A program made the translations under genes and the position numbers. Source: Bacillota bacterium (GTDB lineage: Bacteria > Bacillota > Clostridia > Lachnospirales > Lachnospiraceae). Taken from it: a stretch of 8,600 nt of DNA. Of this stretch, positions 1-7,043 are shown piece by piece. Every line of letters starts with the position of its first letter. The first letter of the stretch is position 1. The notes under the pieces were generated by a model that had not been told where the DNA came from, did no database searches, and saw only the letters and a list, made by a program, of their open reading frames with translations. The DNA lies in NCBI GenBank assembly GCA_023399455.1, contig JAEWPN010000007.1, forward strand, positions 1-8,600, written 5' to 3'.

Positions 1-6
1 AATAAA

Positions 7-1845
7 ATGTTTTGCTACCAATGTCAGGAAGCTGCCGGCAATACCGGTTGTACCGTATCGGGTGTCTGCGGTAAAAATCCGGAGGTTGCTGCTGTGCAGG
101 ATCTGCTTATATATGTAACAAAGGGACTTTCCTCAGTTACAACACAATTGCGCAGCGAAGGCAAGACCATTGCACAGGAAGTAAATCATCTGGTTACTCT
201 GAATCTCTTTACCACCATTACCAACGCTAACTTTGACGAGGATGCCATTATTGCCCGTATTGTCGAGACTCTCGATAAAAAGCGGGAACTTCTGGCGCAG
301 GTTGAGAATCAGGGCATACTGCCGGATACTGCGAAATGGGACTCTGATGATCGTGGAGAATTCAAGGCCAAGGCCTCTGAGATTGGCGTATTGTCCACTA
401 AGAATGAGGATGTGCGCAGCCTGCGGGAACTGATCACTTACGGCTTGAAGGGTCTTTCCGCCTATTCCAAGCACGCCAACGCTCTTCTTCAGGATGACGA
501 GGATGTGGATACTTTCCTGCAGAATGCTCTTGCTAAAACATTGGACGATTCCCTGACTGCAAACGACCTGATTGCGCTGACCCTGGAAACCGGCAAATAC
601 GGCGTAAACGGTATGGCGTTGCTGGACAAAGCCAATACTACTGCCTATGGAAATCCGGAAATTACCAAGGTCAACATCGGAGTGGGAACACGTCCCGGTA
701 TCCTGATATCCGGTCACGACCTGCGAGATATGGAAATGCTGCTGAAGCAAACTGAGGGTACGGGCGTAGATGTATACACCCACTCGGAAATGTTACCCGC
801 TCATTACTATCCGGCCTTCAAGAAGTATCCTCACTTTGTAGGTAACTACGGCAACGCGTGGTGGAAGCAGAAAGAGGAATTTGAGAGCTTTAACGGCCCT
901 ATTCTGATGACCACTAACTGCATCGTTCCCCCCAAAGACAGCTACAAGAATCGCCTGTATACTACCGGCGCGTCAGGATATCCGGGCTGCAGGCATATTT
1001 CCGGCAGCATCGGCGATGAGAAGGATTTTACAGAGATTATTGAACACGCAAAGCGTTGTCCCTCTCCCACTGAAATCGAACACGGACAAATCGTCGGCGG
1101 CTTTGCCCATAACCAGGTCCTGGCACTGGCCGATGCCGTAGTTGGCGCAGTGAAATCCGGAGCGATCAAGAAGTTTGTTGTCATGGCAGGCTGTGACGGC
1201 AGGGCCAAGTCAAGAAACTACTACACTGATTTTGCGAAGGCACTTCCCGAAGATGCAGTCATCCTCACGGCAGGCTGTGCAAAATACAAATACAATAAGC
1301 TTGACCTCGGTGATATCGGCGGCATTCCTCGGGTACTGGATGCCGGACAGTGCAATGACTCTTATTCTCTTGCAGTCATTGCCCTCAAACTGAAGGAAGT
1401 TTTTGGCCTGGATGATATCAACGATCTGCCCATTGTGTACAACATTGCATGGTATGAGCAGAAGGCTGTCATTGTCCTGCTGGCTCTTCTATATCTGGGT
1501 GTAAAGAACATCCACCTCGGCCCGACACTTCCGGCTTTCCTTTCCCCCAATGTGGCAAAGGTCCTTGTGGAGAATTTCGGCATCGCAGGAATAGGAACGG
1601 TAGAAGATGACATGGAGCTGTTTTTTGGCGATGAGGAAAAAGAGCAGTCAGGTATTACGGCGGATATGCTGATCGGAGAAATTCTCCGTCAGTATCCGGA
1701 TGCGGCTTCTGTCCTGATGGCAAGCGGTATGCACTGCTTGGGCTGTCCTTCCTCCCAGATGGAATCATTGGCAGATGCCTGCGTAGTTCATGGGATTGAA
1801 GTAAGCGGCCTGCTGGATCAGCTTAATCATCAACTCCTGGCATAA
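7..1845 (+). CDS. hcp: Hybrid cluster protein (class I Hcp) with fused C-terminal DUF1858-type CxxC domain
   Basis: This is a cytoplasmic Fe-S/Fe-S-O protein of the family annotated as hydroxylamine reductase; family work supports NO reduction and protection from nitrosative stress. The N-terminus carries C3, C6, C15 and C21 (CX2CX8CX5C), the class I pattern for the first Fe-S cluster. All hybrid-cluster ligands are visible: H237, E261, C305, C396 (the expected persulfide cysteine), C424, C449 and E484, with spacings that match the Desulfovibrio protein almost exactly. At 612 residues it is about 60 longer than usual. The extra part, residues about 550-612, has [15 protein letters not shown] with C577 and C580 plus C592, which fits the DUF1858 'hybrid cluster protein-associated redox disulfide' family. 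Only six bases precede the ATG, so the ribosome binding site and promoter cannot be judged. No hcr reductase gene follows. Confidence 0.96.
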   Translation: MFCYQCQEAAGNTGCTVSGVCGKNPEVAAVQDLLIYVTKGLSSVTTQLRSEGKTIAQEVNHLVTLNLFTTITNANFDEDAIIARIVETLDKKRELLAQVENQGILPDTAKWDSDDRGEFKAKASEIGVLSTKNEDVRSLRELITYGLKGLSAYSKHANALLQDDEDVDTFLQNALAKTLDDSLTANDLIALTLETGKYGVNGMALLDKANTTAYGNPEITKVNIGVGTRPGILISGHDLRDMEMLLKQTEGTGVDVYTHSEMLPAHYYPAFKKYPHFVGNYGNAWWKQKEEFESFNGPILMTTNCIVPPKDSYKNRLYTTGASGYPGCRHISGSIGDEKDFTEIIEHAKRCPSPTEIEHGQIVGGFAHNQVLALADAVVGAVKSGAIKKFVVMAGCDGRAKSRNYYTDFAKALPEDAVILTAGCAKYKYNKLDLGDIGGIPRVLDAGQCNDSYSLAVIALKLKEVFGLDDINDLPIVYNIAWYEQKAVIVLLALLYLGVKNIHLGPTLPAFLSPNVAKVLVENFGIAGIGTVEDDMELFFGDEEKEQSGITADMLIGEILRQYPDAASVLMASGMHCLGCPSSQMESLADACVVHGIEVSGLLDQLNHQLLA

Positions 1846-1863
1846 ACCAAAACAGTTCAGGGA

Positions 1864-1890
1864 CTATGGAAGAAGCTTGCTCTTCCATAG
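1864..1890 (+). terminator. Perfect hairpin between hcp and the next gene; partial terminator or processing site
   Basis: CTATGGAAGA and TCTTCCATAG form a perfect 10-bp stem around a 7-base loop, 18 bases after the hcp stop. The downstream stretch is pyrimidine-rich (CCTCTTCTAT) but is not a clean T-run, so full termination is doubtful. The following Shine-Dalgarno (AGGAAGG, 1901-1907, eight bases before the ATG at 1916) begins ten bases past the stem, and no promoter is evident in the gap. I infer a leaky terminator or 3'-end stabiliser that lowers expression of the two downstream genes relative to hcp. Confidence 0.5.
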
Positions 1891-1915
1891 CCTCTTCTAT
1901 AGGAAGGATTAGATT

Positions 1916-2527
1916 ATGAGTGCTTTTTTAGGACCGATTCACTATTGGTTATACAATAAGATCCTGCTTCAGGAGGAGTGGATTCACAATATTTTGGAAG
2001 TCTCCGTACAAGAGGGCTGGAATACCTTATCTGAACAAGAGCTGGATACTGCATATGGTAAATTAGATTTATCACCGCTGGAAGAAATCATTGACGGGAG
2101 TAATATCCATGGCTGGCTCCAGCAGAAAATAGAAATCAGCGAAACCAGACTGGCCTTTCTGGTTACCAGCCTGTTGAATGAAAATTCTTCCAGACTGACT
2201 GATTTGAAACAGATTGCATTCCAATTCGGAGAAAAGCATGCTCTTCAAAACGGAATCGGTGCGGATGATGCCTTTAAAGTTTTGGAGGATACCTTACTGG
2301 ATGGTATGCCGTGTGACCACGTTAACAGTGTGATGGAACATGACACAAAAAAAGTCGTCTGGCAAAAAACACAATGTGTACACCATGAATATTGGGACCG
2401 GGCGGGAGGCAATATATCGGTATATGACACACTTCGGGGAGAAATCATTGCGGGGATGCTTTCCCACAGCGGCCTCGAGCTTCACATATACGAGAACAAC
2501 AAATATGAAATAAGCAGAAAGGAGTAA
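1916..2527 (+). CDS. Unrecognised 203-residue protein with Cys/His motifs, between hcp and a hemerythrin gene
   Basis: I do not recognise this family. The protein is soluble in appearance, with no signal peptide or membrane segment. The N-terminus has a distinctive aromatic motif, GPIHYWLYNKI (residues 6-16), and residues 1 to about 125 look mainly helical. The C-terminal part holds two short thiol/imidazole motifs: C133-D-H135, and C154-V-H-H-E-Y-W160. These could bind a metal or act in redox chemistry, but that is inference. The start is supported by AGGAAGG eight bases upstream. The stop at 2525-2527 follows directly on the Shine-Dalgarno of the hemerythrin gene (AAAGGAG, 2518-2524), so the two are probably translationally coupled. 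Its position suggests a role alongside Hcp and hemerythrin in NO or O2 handling. That it is a real gene is well supported; its function is unknown. Confidence 0.88.
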   Translation: MSAFLGPIHYWLYNKILLQEEWIHNILEVSVQEGWNTLSEQELDTAYGKLDLSPLEEIIDGSNIHGWLQQKIEISETRLAFLVTSLLNENSSRLTDLKQIAFQFGEKHALQNGIGADDAFKVLEDTLLDGMPCDHVNSVMEHDTKKVVWQKTQCVHHEYWDRAGGNISVYDTLRGEIIAGMLSHSGLELHIYENNKYEISRKE

Positions 2528-2532
2528 CTCTT

Positions 2533-3093
2533 ATGTACAGCGTAGAATTAATGGTGGAGGAACATGAAAATATTCTGAAGCTTCTCACCGTTATACAAAA
2601 AGCTTGCTGCGGCATACTGGACGGGCAGGATGTGAACGATGGTGACTTTCGCAAGATAATCCAATTTGCCCGCAATTATGCTGATAAGCATCACCACGGC
2701 AAAGAAGAGCAAATTCTGTTTCAGGAAATGAGCGATCGTCTGGGGGAAATCGGCGTAAAACTGATTCAGCATGGTATGCTGGTAGAGCATGATTTAGGGC
2801 GGCTGCATATTTCGGAGCTGGAAAAGGCCCTCGATCAATATCAGAACGATCCCCAGACCATATTCAAACTTAGCATTCTGACTGAAGCCATGGGGTATGT
2901 GAATTTACTGCTACGGCATATCAACAAAGAAAATCAGGTTGTTTATACCTATGCAGAGAAAAATCTGTCTCCGGATATTATGCAGTCGGTAGATCAGCGG
3001 GTAAAAGCATTTGAAACAGAAGCAGAACAGAACCAGACACAAGAAACCTATTTAAAAATTTTACAGGAACTGCAATCGAAATATCCTGATTGA
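2533..3093 (+). CDS. Hemerythrin (HHE) domain protein
   Basis: A 186-residue, all-helical cytoplasmic protein with the non-haem diiron hemerythrin-like fold. Candidate iron ligands, in order, are H11 (EEHEN), H54/H55 with E58/E59 in KHHHGKEEQILF, H80 or H86 in the HGMLVEHDLGR segment, and H129 with E133 in RHINKEN. This is the usual four-helix H, HxxxE, H, HxxxE layout of the HHE family. Residues about 150-186 form a charged helical tail beyond the domain. Family members bind O2, NO or iron, or act in repair of Fe-S proteins; which one applies here cannot be read from the sequence. The ATG lies five bases after the preceding stop, with GGAG eight bases upstream, so it is co-translated with the unknown protein and probably co-transcribed with hcp. 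It is the last gene of the + strand cluster. Confidence 0.93.
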   Translation: MYSVELMVEEHENILKLLTVIQKACCGILDGQDVNDGDFRKIIQFARNYADKHHHGKEEQILFQEMSDRLGEIGVKLIQHGMLVEHDLGRLHISELEKALDQYQNDPQTIFKLSILTEAMGYVNLLLRHINKENQVVYTYAEKNLSPDIMQSVDQRVKAFETEAEQNQTQETYLKILQELQSKYPD

Positions 3094-3111
3094 CATCTGC
3101 ATCTCCGATTG

Positions 3112-3144
3112 AAAAAAGCACCGATTACTCGGTGCTTCGTTCCT
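3112..3144. terminator. Bidirectional intrinsic terminator between convergent operons
   Basis: AAGCACCGA (3116-3124) and TCGGTGCTT (3129-3137) form a perfect 9-bp stem with a 4-base loop. Read on the - strand the stem is followed by a T-run (the complement of AAAAAA at 3112-3117, partly within the stem), a classic terminator that starts eight bases after the xylosidase stop codon. Read on the + strand it is followed by CGTTCCTTT, a weaker but usable tail for the hemerythrin transcript that ends at 3093. Confidence 0.88.
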
Positions 3145-5088
3145 TTATCCCCAGACTTTGATCCGGTTTATTCCCTCTTTGAGATTGCCCAAAGGTCCGA
3201 TAACGGTATCCTTTGTTCTTAGATTATCGTTATAATCCGTATCGAATAAGATTTCACTTCCATCAGGATTTTCAAAAGCGCATTCGGTAATACGGGGCAT
3301 GCCGAGATCCTTTGTTTGTAAGATCACGCCTTTTCTGTCTGCCAGCGTCTTATCGACCGTCATTTCCAAATATACTTTCCCATCCTCTTGAATAATCTTT
3401 ACCTGAGGATCGTAGCCGCTTTCTACCTTTTCCTTCTCCTCCTCATATGCCTTTGCACCCTTGAGATAAGCATTGTTATTAATATATACAGGCTGCTTTA
3501 CCTTCTCGAATACTTCCAGATCGCCGTTTCCAAGTCCGATTACTTTCTCTGTGTATTCTTCCAGCGACCGGGGGCTGCCATCATAGTCTGAAGTTCCGCA
3601 TATAGACTGCTCCGTATAGGTTTCTACTCCTCCTATAAAAATATTCTGGTACCACCTGTCGTCACCTCCGTATACGAAGGTAGTTCCTGCCGCCTGAGTA
3701 GTATGAGGGAAATGATATGGCGTAGCCCTGTTCAGCACCGGTTCACGGCGCATGGAACCGCAGTAAAGATTGTTTATGAAGGCTCCACCCTGAGCGATGT
3801 TATCAAAATTATATTCGGAAGCAAAAATATTGTTATCTGCCAGATGAGGCCCGTGGGTCACCTCTATCATTAGGTCTCTGTCATTGGAATAGAAAAGATT
3901 CTTGCTTATTCTCGTTCCTTGTACCTGCCAGTCTAACCATATGCCTAAGGTGGAATTGTGGATATTGTTGTGGTGAATCTGCACATCAAGACATGCGTGC
4001 ATCTTGATGCCTGCAATTTCGTATCCGAAATATTCATGCTTAACCGCAATATTATAAATGTGGTTATTATAAATCTCGCTGAATACGCATCCCAAATGAC
4101 CTACGATTCCGTTCTGCCCACAGTCATAAATCGTGTTATTTCTTATAATGTGTGAACCTATCTTTTCCTTGCTCCATCCAATTTGAAGAGCCTTAAAAAC
4201 AGCCTCCATCTGATACTGATAGCCCGGCTTCCTATGAGTGTAAGTACATAGATTATGTCCCGTTGATTCTTCCTTTCCTATGCTGATACCGCTGCATTTA
4301 GAATCATGAATAATATTATCTTCGATAATCCAGCCTTTACTCCAGTTAACTCCCAAAAGCCCCGGCTGGTCTGCCGTAGGCGGAGTCCAGGGAGTTGCCG
4401 CCTGAGCCATCTCAAAACCACGTACCGTAATATAATCTCTTCCGGTCTTCTGAGGATAAAAGCAGCATTTCCGCACATTGATTTCCACATATTCTTTATT
4501 CGGGTCCGCTCCCTGGAAATTAGCATAAATAACCGTATTCTCCTCTTCCACTTCACAGTACCACTGGTAAACGGAGTCCTCCGGACAAAGAAGCGGCTCC
4601 GCATGCTTTGTCCACGGCGGATTATATCCCTCTGTACGCATCACGGGATGCTTCACATCCTCAAGGGATTTTGCTTCATAAAAAGATTTTCCATTCAGGT
4701 ATACATCACCGCAATGGACAGGCATATCCAGAGGATGGACAAACCAATCGCCAAATACTACTTCCTCATACGGGTTGTAGTTGCCGAACAACTCATTATG
4801 CAGGACAGTTTTCCACGTAGTCCCTTCCACCAGCTCCCAGTTGTCCACCCTTTCCGATCCTTTAATAACAACCTTTTCTCCCTCTGCGGCCTGATATGTG
4901 ATTCTGTTTACATTGCTGGTTCCTCCATATGCAGGTTTTACCCATTCCCGGTATTCGCCTGCATGTACGATAACCGTATCTCCGGCCCTCGCTGCCTGCG
5001 CCGCCTTAGAAATTGTCCGAAACGGCTGATCCTTCGTTCCCGCAAAACGGTTCCGACCGTTTTGCGCTACATGAATTTCTCTTCCCAT
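3145..5088 (-). CDS. GH120 family beta-xylosidase, cytoplasmic
   Basis: A 647-residue enzyme that follows, nearly throughout, the GH120 exo-beta-xylosidase of Thermoanaerobacterium as I recall it (about 638 residues). It should remove xylose from the non-reducing ends of short xylo-oligosaccharides. The N-terminus has the DUF1565-like start (VAQNG, PFRTISKAA, AGDTVIVHAGEYREW). Repeated beta-helix rungs such as IIEDNIIHD, IIRNNTIYDCGQN and EIYNNHIYN run over about residues 250-460. Catalytic candidates align with the studied enzyme: D386 in WLDW (nucleophile), E409 in IEVTHGP (acid/base), and the conserved E357 in EIAGIK. There is no signal peptide, so it works inside the cell on imported sugar. 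AAGGAG at 5098-5103, nine bases upstream, supports the ATG. It is the last gene of the operon, 124 bases after the second permease, with a terminator just beyond its stop. An inverted repeat sits in codons 8-16. Confidence 0.93.
   Translation of the reverse strand: MGREIHVAQNGRNRFAGTKDQPFRTISKAAQAARAGDTVIVHAGEYREWVKPAYGGTSNVNRITYQAAEGEKVVIKGSERVDNWELVEGTTWKTVLHNELFGNYNPYEEVVFGDWFVHPLDMPVHCGDVYLNGKSFYEAKSLEDVKHPVMRTEGYNPPWTKHAEPLLCPEDSVYQWYCEVEEENTVIYANFQGADPNKEYVEINVRKCCFYPQKTGRDYITVRGFEMAQAATPWTPPTADQPGLLGVNWSKGWIIEDNIIHDSKCSGISIGKEESTGHNLCTYTHRKPGYQYQMEAVFKALQIGWSKEKIGSHIIRNNTIYDCGQNGIVGHLGCVFSEIYNNHIYNIAVKHEYFGYEIAGIKMHACLDVQIHHNNIHNSTLGIWLDWQVQGTRISKNLFYSNDRDLMIEVTHGPHLADNNIFASEYNFDNIAQGGAFINNLYCGSMRREPVLNRATPYHFPHTTQAAGTTFVYGGDDRWYQNIFIGGVETYTEQSICGTSDYDGSPRSLEEYTEKVIGLGNGDLEVFEKVKQPVYINNNAYLKGAKAYEEEKEKVESGYDPQVKIIQEDGKVYLEMTVDKTLADRKGVILQTKDLGMPRITECAFENPDGSEILFDTDYNDNLRTKDTVIGPLGNLKEGINRIKVWG
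5041..5066 (-). repeat. Perfect inverted repeat inside the start of the xylosidase gene
   Basis: CGCAAAACGG and CCGTTTTGCG are perfect 10-base arms around six bases, covering codons 8-16 of the xylosidase gene. In mRNA it would form a stable hairpin beginning about 20 bases after the start codon. On DNA it has the size and symmetry of a repressor operator. It encodes Q-N-G-R-N-R-F-A at a place where, as I recall, relatives carry small or acidic residues, so protein sequence alone does not obviously account for it. Confidence 0.7.
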
Positions 5089-5128
5089 AATCTCATTCTC
5101 CTTATTTTTATTATTTCATTATCTGCTT

Positions 5129-5175
5129 CTAGGGTGTGTCTGAAAACTACTTGTGCCGGTCCAGACACACTCTGG
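5129..5175 (-). repeat. Long-stem hairpin in the gap between second permease and xylosidase genes
   Basis: AGGGTGTGTCTG (5131-5142) pairs with CAGACACACTCT (5162-5173): 12 pairs with one G-T wobble, extendable by two outer pairs, around a 19-base loop. It lies about 40 bases after the permease stop (5213) on the - strand. No T-run follows on that strand, so it is not a standard terminator. It could protect the 3' end of the transporter mRNA or mark a processing site. The GGGTGTGTCTGAAAA wording also resembles ends of some insertion sequences, but no transposase is present. The rest of the 5089-5212 gap holds only the xylosidase Shine-Dalgarno and AT-rich sequence. Confidence 0.65.
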
Positions 5176-5212
5176 CTTAAGTTTCCTGTATTTTCCTTCG
5201 CTTAAATTTATT

Positions 5213-6064
5213 TTAACCTTTTACCGCTCCTGCTGTCATCCCTTTCACCAGCTTATCCTGCGCAAAGATAAACAGCAGGATCATGGGCAGTACCGTCAGG
5301 GTAAGAACGGACATGATCATCGGGGTATTCATAGAATACTGCCCTTGGAATTCCCATACGGCTAGCGGCAATGTCCGGTTGGCTGAGGATTGAGTCAGCG
5401 TATATGCGAAGCTGAACTCATTCCACATATTGACTCCATTATATATGGCTAAGGTAGCCAGCCCCGGCTTCGATAACGGGAGTATAATGCTGAAGAACAT
5501 ATGGTATCTGCTGCATCCGTCAATCTGGGCCGATTCTTCTATTTCACCCGGTATTTCCCGCATAAAGCTGGTCAGAATAAATACGGATATCGGGATGGCC
5601 GTCGCCACATACGGGCCGATCAATGCCCAGATGGAGTCATACAGTCCAAGATTTTTGGACATTTTAAAGACGGGAATCAAAGTAATATGTATAGGAATTG
5701 ACATACATGCAACTATGAGCGCATATATCGGTGCTCCCAGCTTGAATTGAAACCGGGACAAAGGATAAGAGGCACAGGCGGAAATGAACAGCAGGATAAA
5801 AAGGGATACCGCCAGCACGATGACACTGTTAAAAAAGAATCGGAAGAAATTACCGAAAAGCACCGATTTATAGTTCTCTATATAAAAGCTGTCAGGCAGT
5901 GAAAAAACACCCTTTGTCAGCATTTCGAACTTTTCCTTAAAAGAATTGAGCACCATGAATATAAAAGGCAGCAACGATACAATGGTCCAGAAAATTCCCG
6001 CAATCCAAGCTAAAGTCCAGCTGATCCTACTTTTTGCTTTGCTCGTAATTACATTATCATTCAT
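5213..6064 (-). CDS. Carbohydrate ABC transporter permease (MalG-type)
   Basis: A 283-residue inner-membrane subunit of a CUT1-type sugar importer. Six hydrophobic segments are visible at about residues 18-40, 76-96, 112-131, 145-167, 193-214 and 248-268. The cytoplasmic EAA loop, which docks on the ATPase, is at about 174-200: EIEESAQIDG followed by IILPLSKP, with Ser in place of the second usual residue of the EAA triplet. It ends in the KLVKGMTAGAVKG tail usual for MalG-like permeases. The ATG is preceded by a near-perfect AGGAGGT (6074-6080, nine-base spacer) that lies inside the end of the upstream permease gene; only two bases separate the genes, so translation is probably coupled. No ATPase gene accompanies the pair. 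The sugar is inferred from the xylosidase neighbour to be xylo-oligosaccharide. Confidence 0.95.
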   Translation of the reverse strand: MNDNVITSKAKSRISWTLAWIAGIFWTIVSLLPFIFMVLNSFKEKFEMLTKGVFSLPDSFYIENYKSVLFGNFFRFFFNSVIVLAVSLFILLFISACASYPLSRFQFKLGAPIYALIVACMSIPIHITLIPVFKMSKNLGLYDSIWALIGPYVATAIPISVFILTSFMREIPGEIEESAQIDGCSRYHMFFSIILPLSKPGLATLAIYNGVNMWNEFSFAYTLTQSSANRTLPLAVWEFQGQYSMNTPMIMSVLTLTVLPMILLFIFAQDKLVKGMTAGAVKG

Positions 6065-6066
6065 AT

Positions 6067-6972
6067 TTATGCCACCTCCTTTTTACGGTTTAACAGCTTC
6101 ATTGTCAATAAAGAAACGACAGATATCAGTATGAACATACCAGCTGCCACCGCGGAACCGTACCCCATATTGAACTTTACAAAGGATTGTTTGTACATAT
6201 AGGTCGCCATCAGCTCCGTAGAGGTTCCGGGGCCTCCTCCGGTCATAACATAAACTAAATCGAAATATTTCAGCGAGCCTACCATAGATAAAATCGCCGC
6301 ACTTTTTAGCGACGGCACCAGCAGGGGAAAAGCAATCTTCCGAAAATACTGTCCTCTATTTGCTCCATCAATAATGGCCGCTTCATATACATCGGTTGAA
6401 ATATTGGTATACGCCGCCATGCAGTACACCATATAAAACGGGGTAAACTGCCATGCAATAACGCCGATGACCGTATAAAGCGCCGTCTTGGGATTCCCCA
6501 GCAAATCGATATTTCCGCCGCCGAGCAGCTTGGAGATGGCGCTGAAAATGCCTCCGTTAGTCGCTAATGCATATGTAAATAGAAAACCGATAGCCACCGA
6601 CGACATTAAGAGAGGAATGAACCACAGTACCTTAAATACTGTCATTTTTCTTCCCCCGAAATCGATAAACGTAGCCAGTGCCAAACCGATAGGTATCTGG
6701 ACACAAATGGATAGGATCATGACCAGTATATTGTTTTTAAACGCTATCCAAAAGGACTTATCCGCTATCAGCTTTCCCCAGTTTTTCAGTCCTATCATTG
6801 TCTTTTCACTGGAAATTCCGTTCCATTTATAAAGGCTGGTAATAAATGTATCGATAATCGGGTAAAACACATAGCCAATCATTAAAAATGCAATTGGGAG
6901 CAAAAATATAAACGCCGCTATATTGACATCCCGTTTCCTTTTTTCTGCCAAAGAGACAGCTTTTTTCTCCAT
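6067..6972 (-). CDS. Carbohydrate ABC transporter permease (MalF/UgpA-type)
   Basis: A 301-residue membrane subunit, partner of the MalG-type permease that follows. Hydrophobic segments lie at about residues 17-39, 79-101, 114-136, 163-186, 221-243 and 272-294. The EAA loop is at about 198-220 (EAAIIDGAN, then FPLLVPSL), followed by the MTGGGPGTSTELMATYMY motif typical of this subfamily. I place the start at the ATG at 6972, encoding MEKKAVSL, because AAGGAGG (6980-6986) lies seven bases upstream. A longer in-frame reading to a GTG at 7017 would start inside the strong hairpin at 7006-7030 and lacks a ribosome binding site. The N-terminus is short and charged before the first membrane segment, as expected without a cleaved signal. 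Confidence 0.95.
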   Translation of the reverse strand: MEKKAVSLAEKRKRDVNIAAFIFLLPIAFLMIGYVFYPIIDTFITSLYKWNGISSEKTMIGLKNWGKLIADKSFWIAFKNNILVMILSICVQIPIGLALATFIDFGGRKMTVFKVLWFIPLLMSSVAIGFLFTYALATNGGIFSAISKLLGGGNIDLLGNPKTALYTVIGVIAWQFTPFYMVYCMAAYTNISTDVYEAAIIDGANRGQYFRKIAFPLLVPSLKSAAILSMVGSLKYFDLVYVMTGGGPGTSTELMATYMYKQSFVKFNMGYGSAVAAGMFILISVVSLLTMKLLNRKKEVA

Positions 6973-6979
6973 TTTCGTT

Positions 6980-6986
6980 CCTCCTT
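6980..6986 (-). promoter_or_regulatory. Shine-Dalgarno that fixes the start of the MalF-type permease
   Basis: AAGGAGG on the - strand, seven bases before the ATG at 6972. It decides against the upstream GTG at 7017, which would add 15 residues (MPGNLSLLAEQGGTK) unlike a permease N-terminus. Confidence 0.9.
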
Positions 6987-7005
6987 GTTCCGCCAAAAGC
7001 GAGAG

Positions 7006-7030
7006 ATTCCCGGGCACCTAGCCCGGGAAT
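7006..7030 (-). terminator. GC-rich hairpin between binding-protein and first permease genes; attenuator or stabiliser
   Basis: ATTCCCGGGC and GCCCGGGAAT form a perfect 10-bp, GC-rich stem with a 5-base loop, 13 bases after the binding-protein stop on the - strand. The bases that follow (CTCTCGCTTTTGG) lack a clean T-run, so it would be a weak terminator. In binding-protein ABC operons a hairpin here commonly makes the binding protein more abundant than the permeases by stopping some transcripts or blocking 3' decay. That role is inferred here from position and stability. Confidence 0.72.
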
Positions 7031-7043
7031 GCCTTAATGCCTT

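Noticed and set aside
133..783. 216-codon open frame on the - strand inside hcp
   Set aside because: It is fully antisense to a conserved Hcp region and has no recognisable domain; shadow frame.
5129..5175. Complete insertion sequence or MITE
   Set aside because: Only a 47-base inverted repeat is present, with no transposase and no target duplication that I can see; kept as a hairpin of uncertain origin.
4306..5205. Long open frame (299 codons) on the + strand opposite the xylosidase gene
   Set aside because: It lies antisense to a clear GH120 enzyme, is rich in Arg, Cys and His in a pattern typical of an antisense shadow, and has no recognisable domain.
5175..5209. Imperfect direct repeat GCTTAAGTTT / GCTTAAATTT
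   Set aside because: Short, AT-rich and inexact; likely chance in the intergenic region.
6973..7017. Fifteen-residue N-terminal extension of the MalF-type permease from a GTG
   Set aside because: The GTG lies in the stem-loop at 7006-7030 with no ribosome binding site, whereas the ATG at 6972 has AAGGAGG seven bases upstream.
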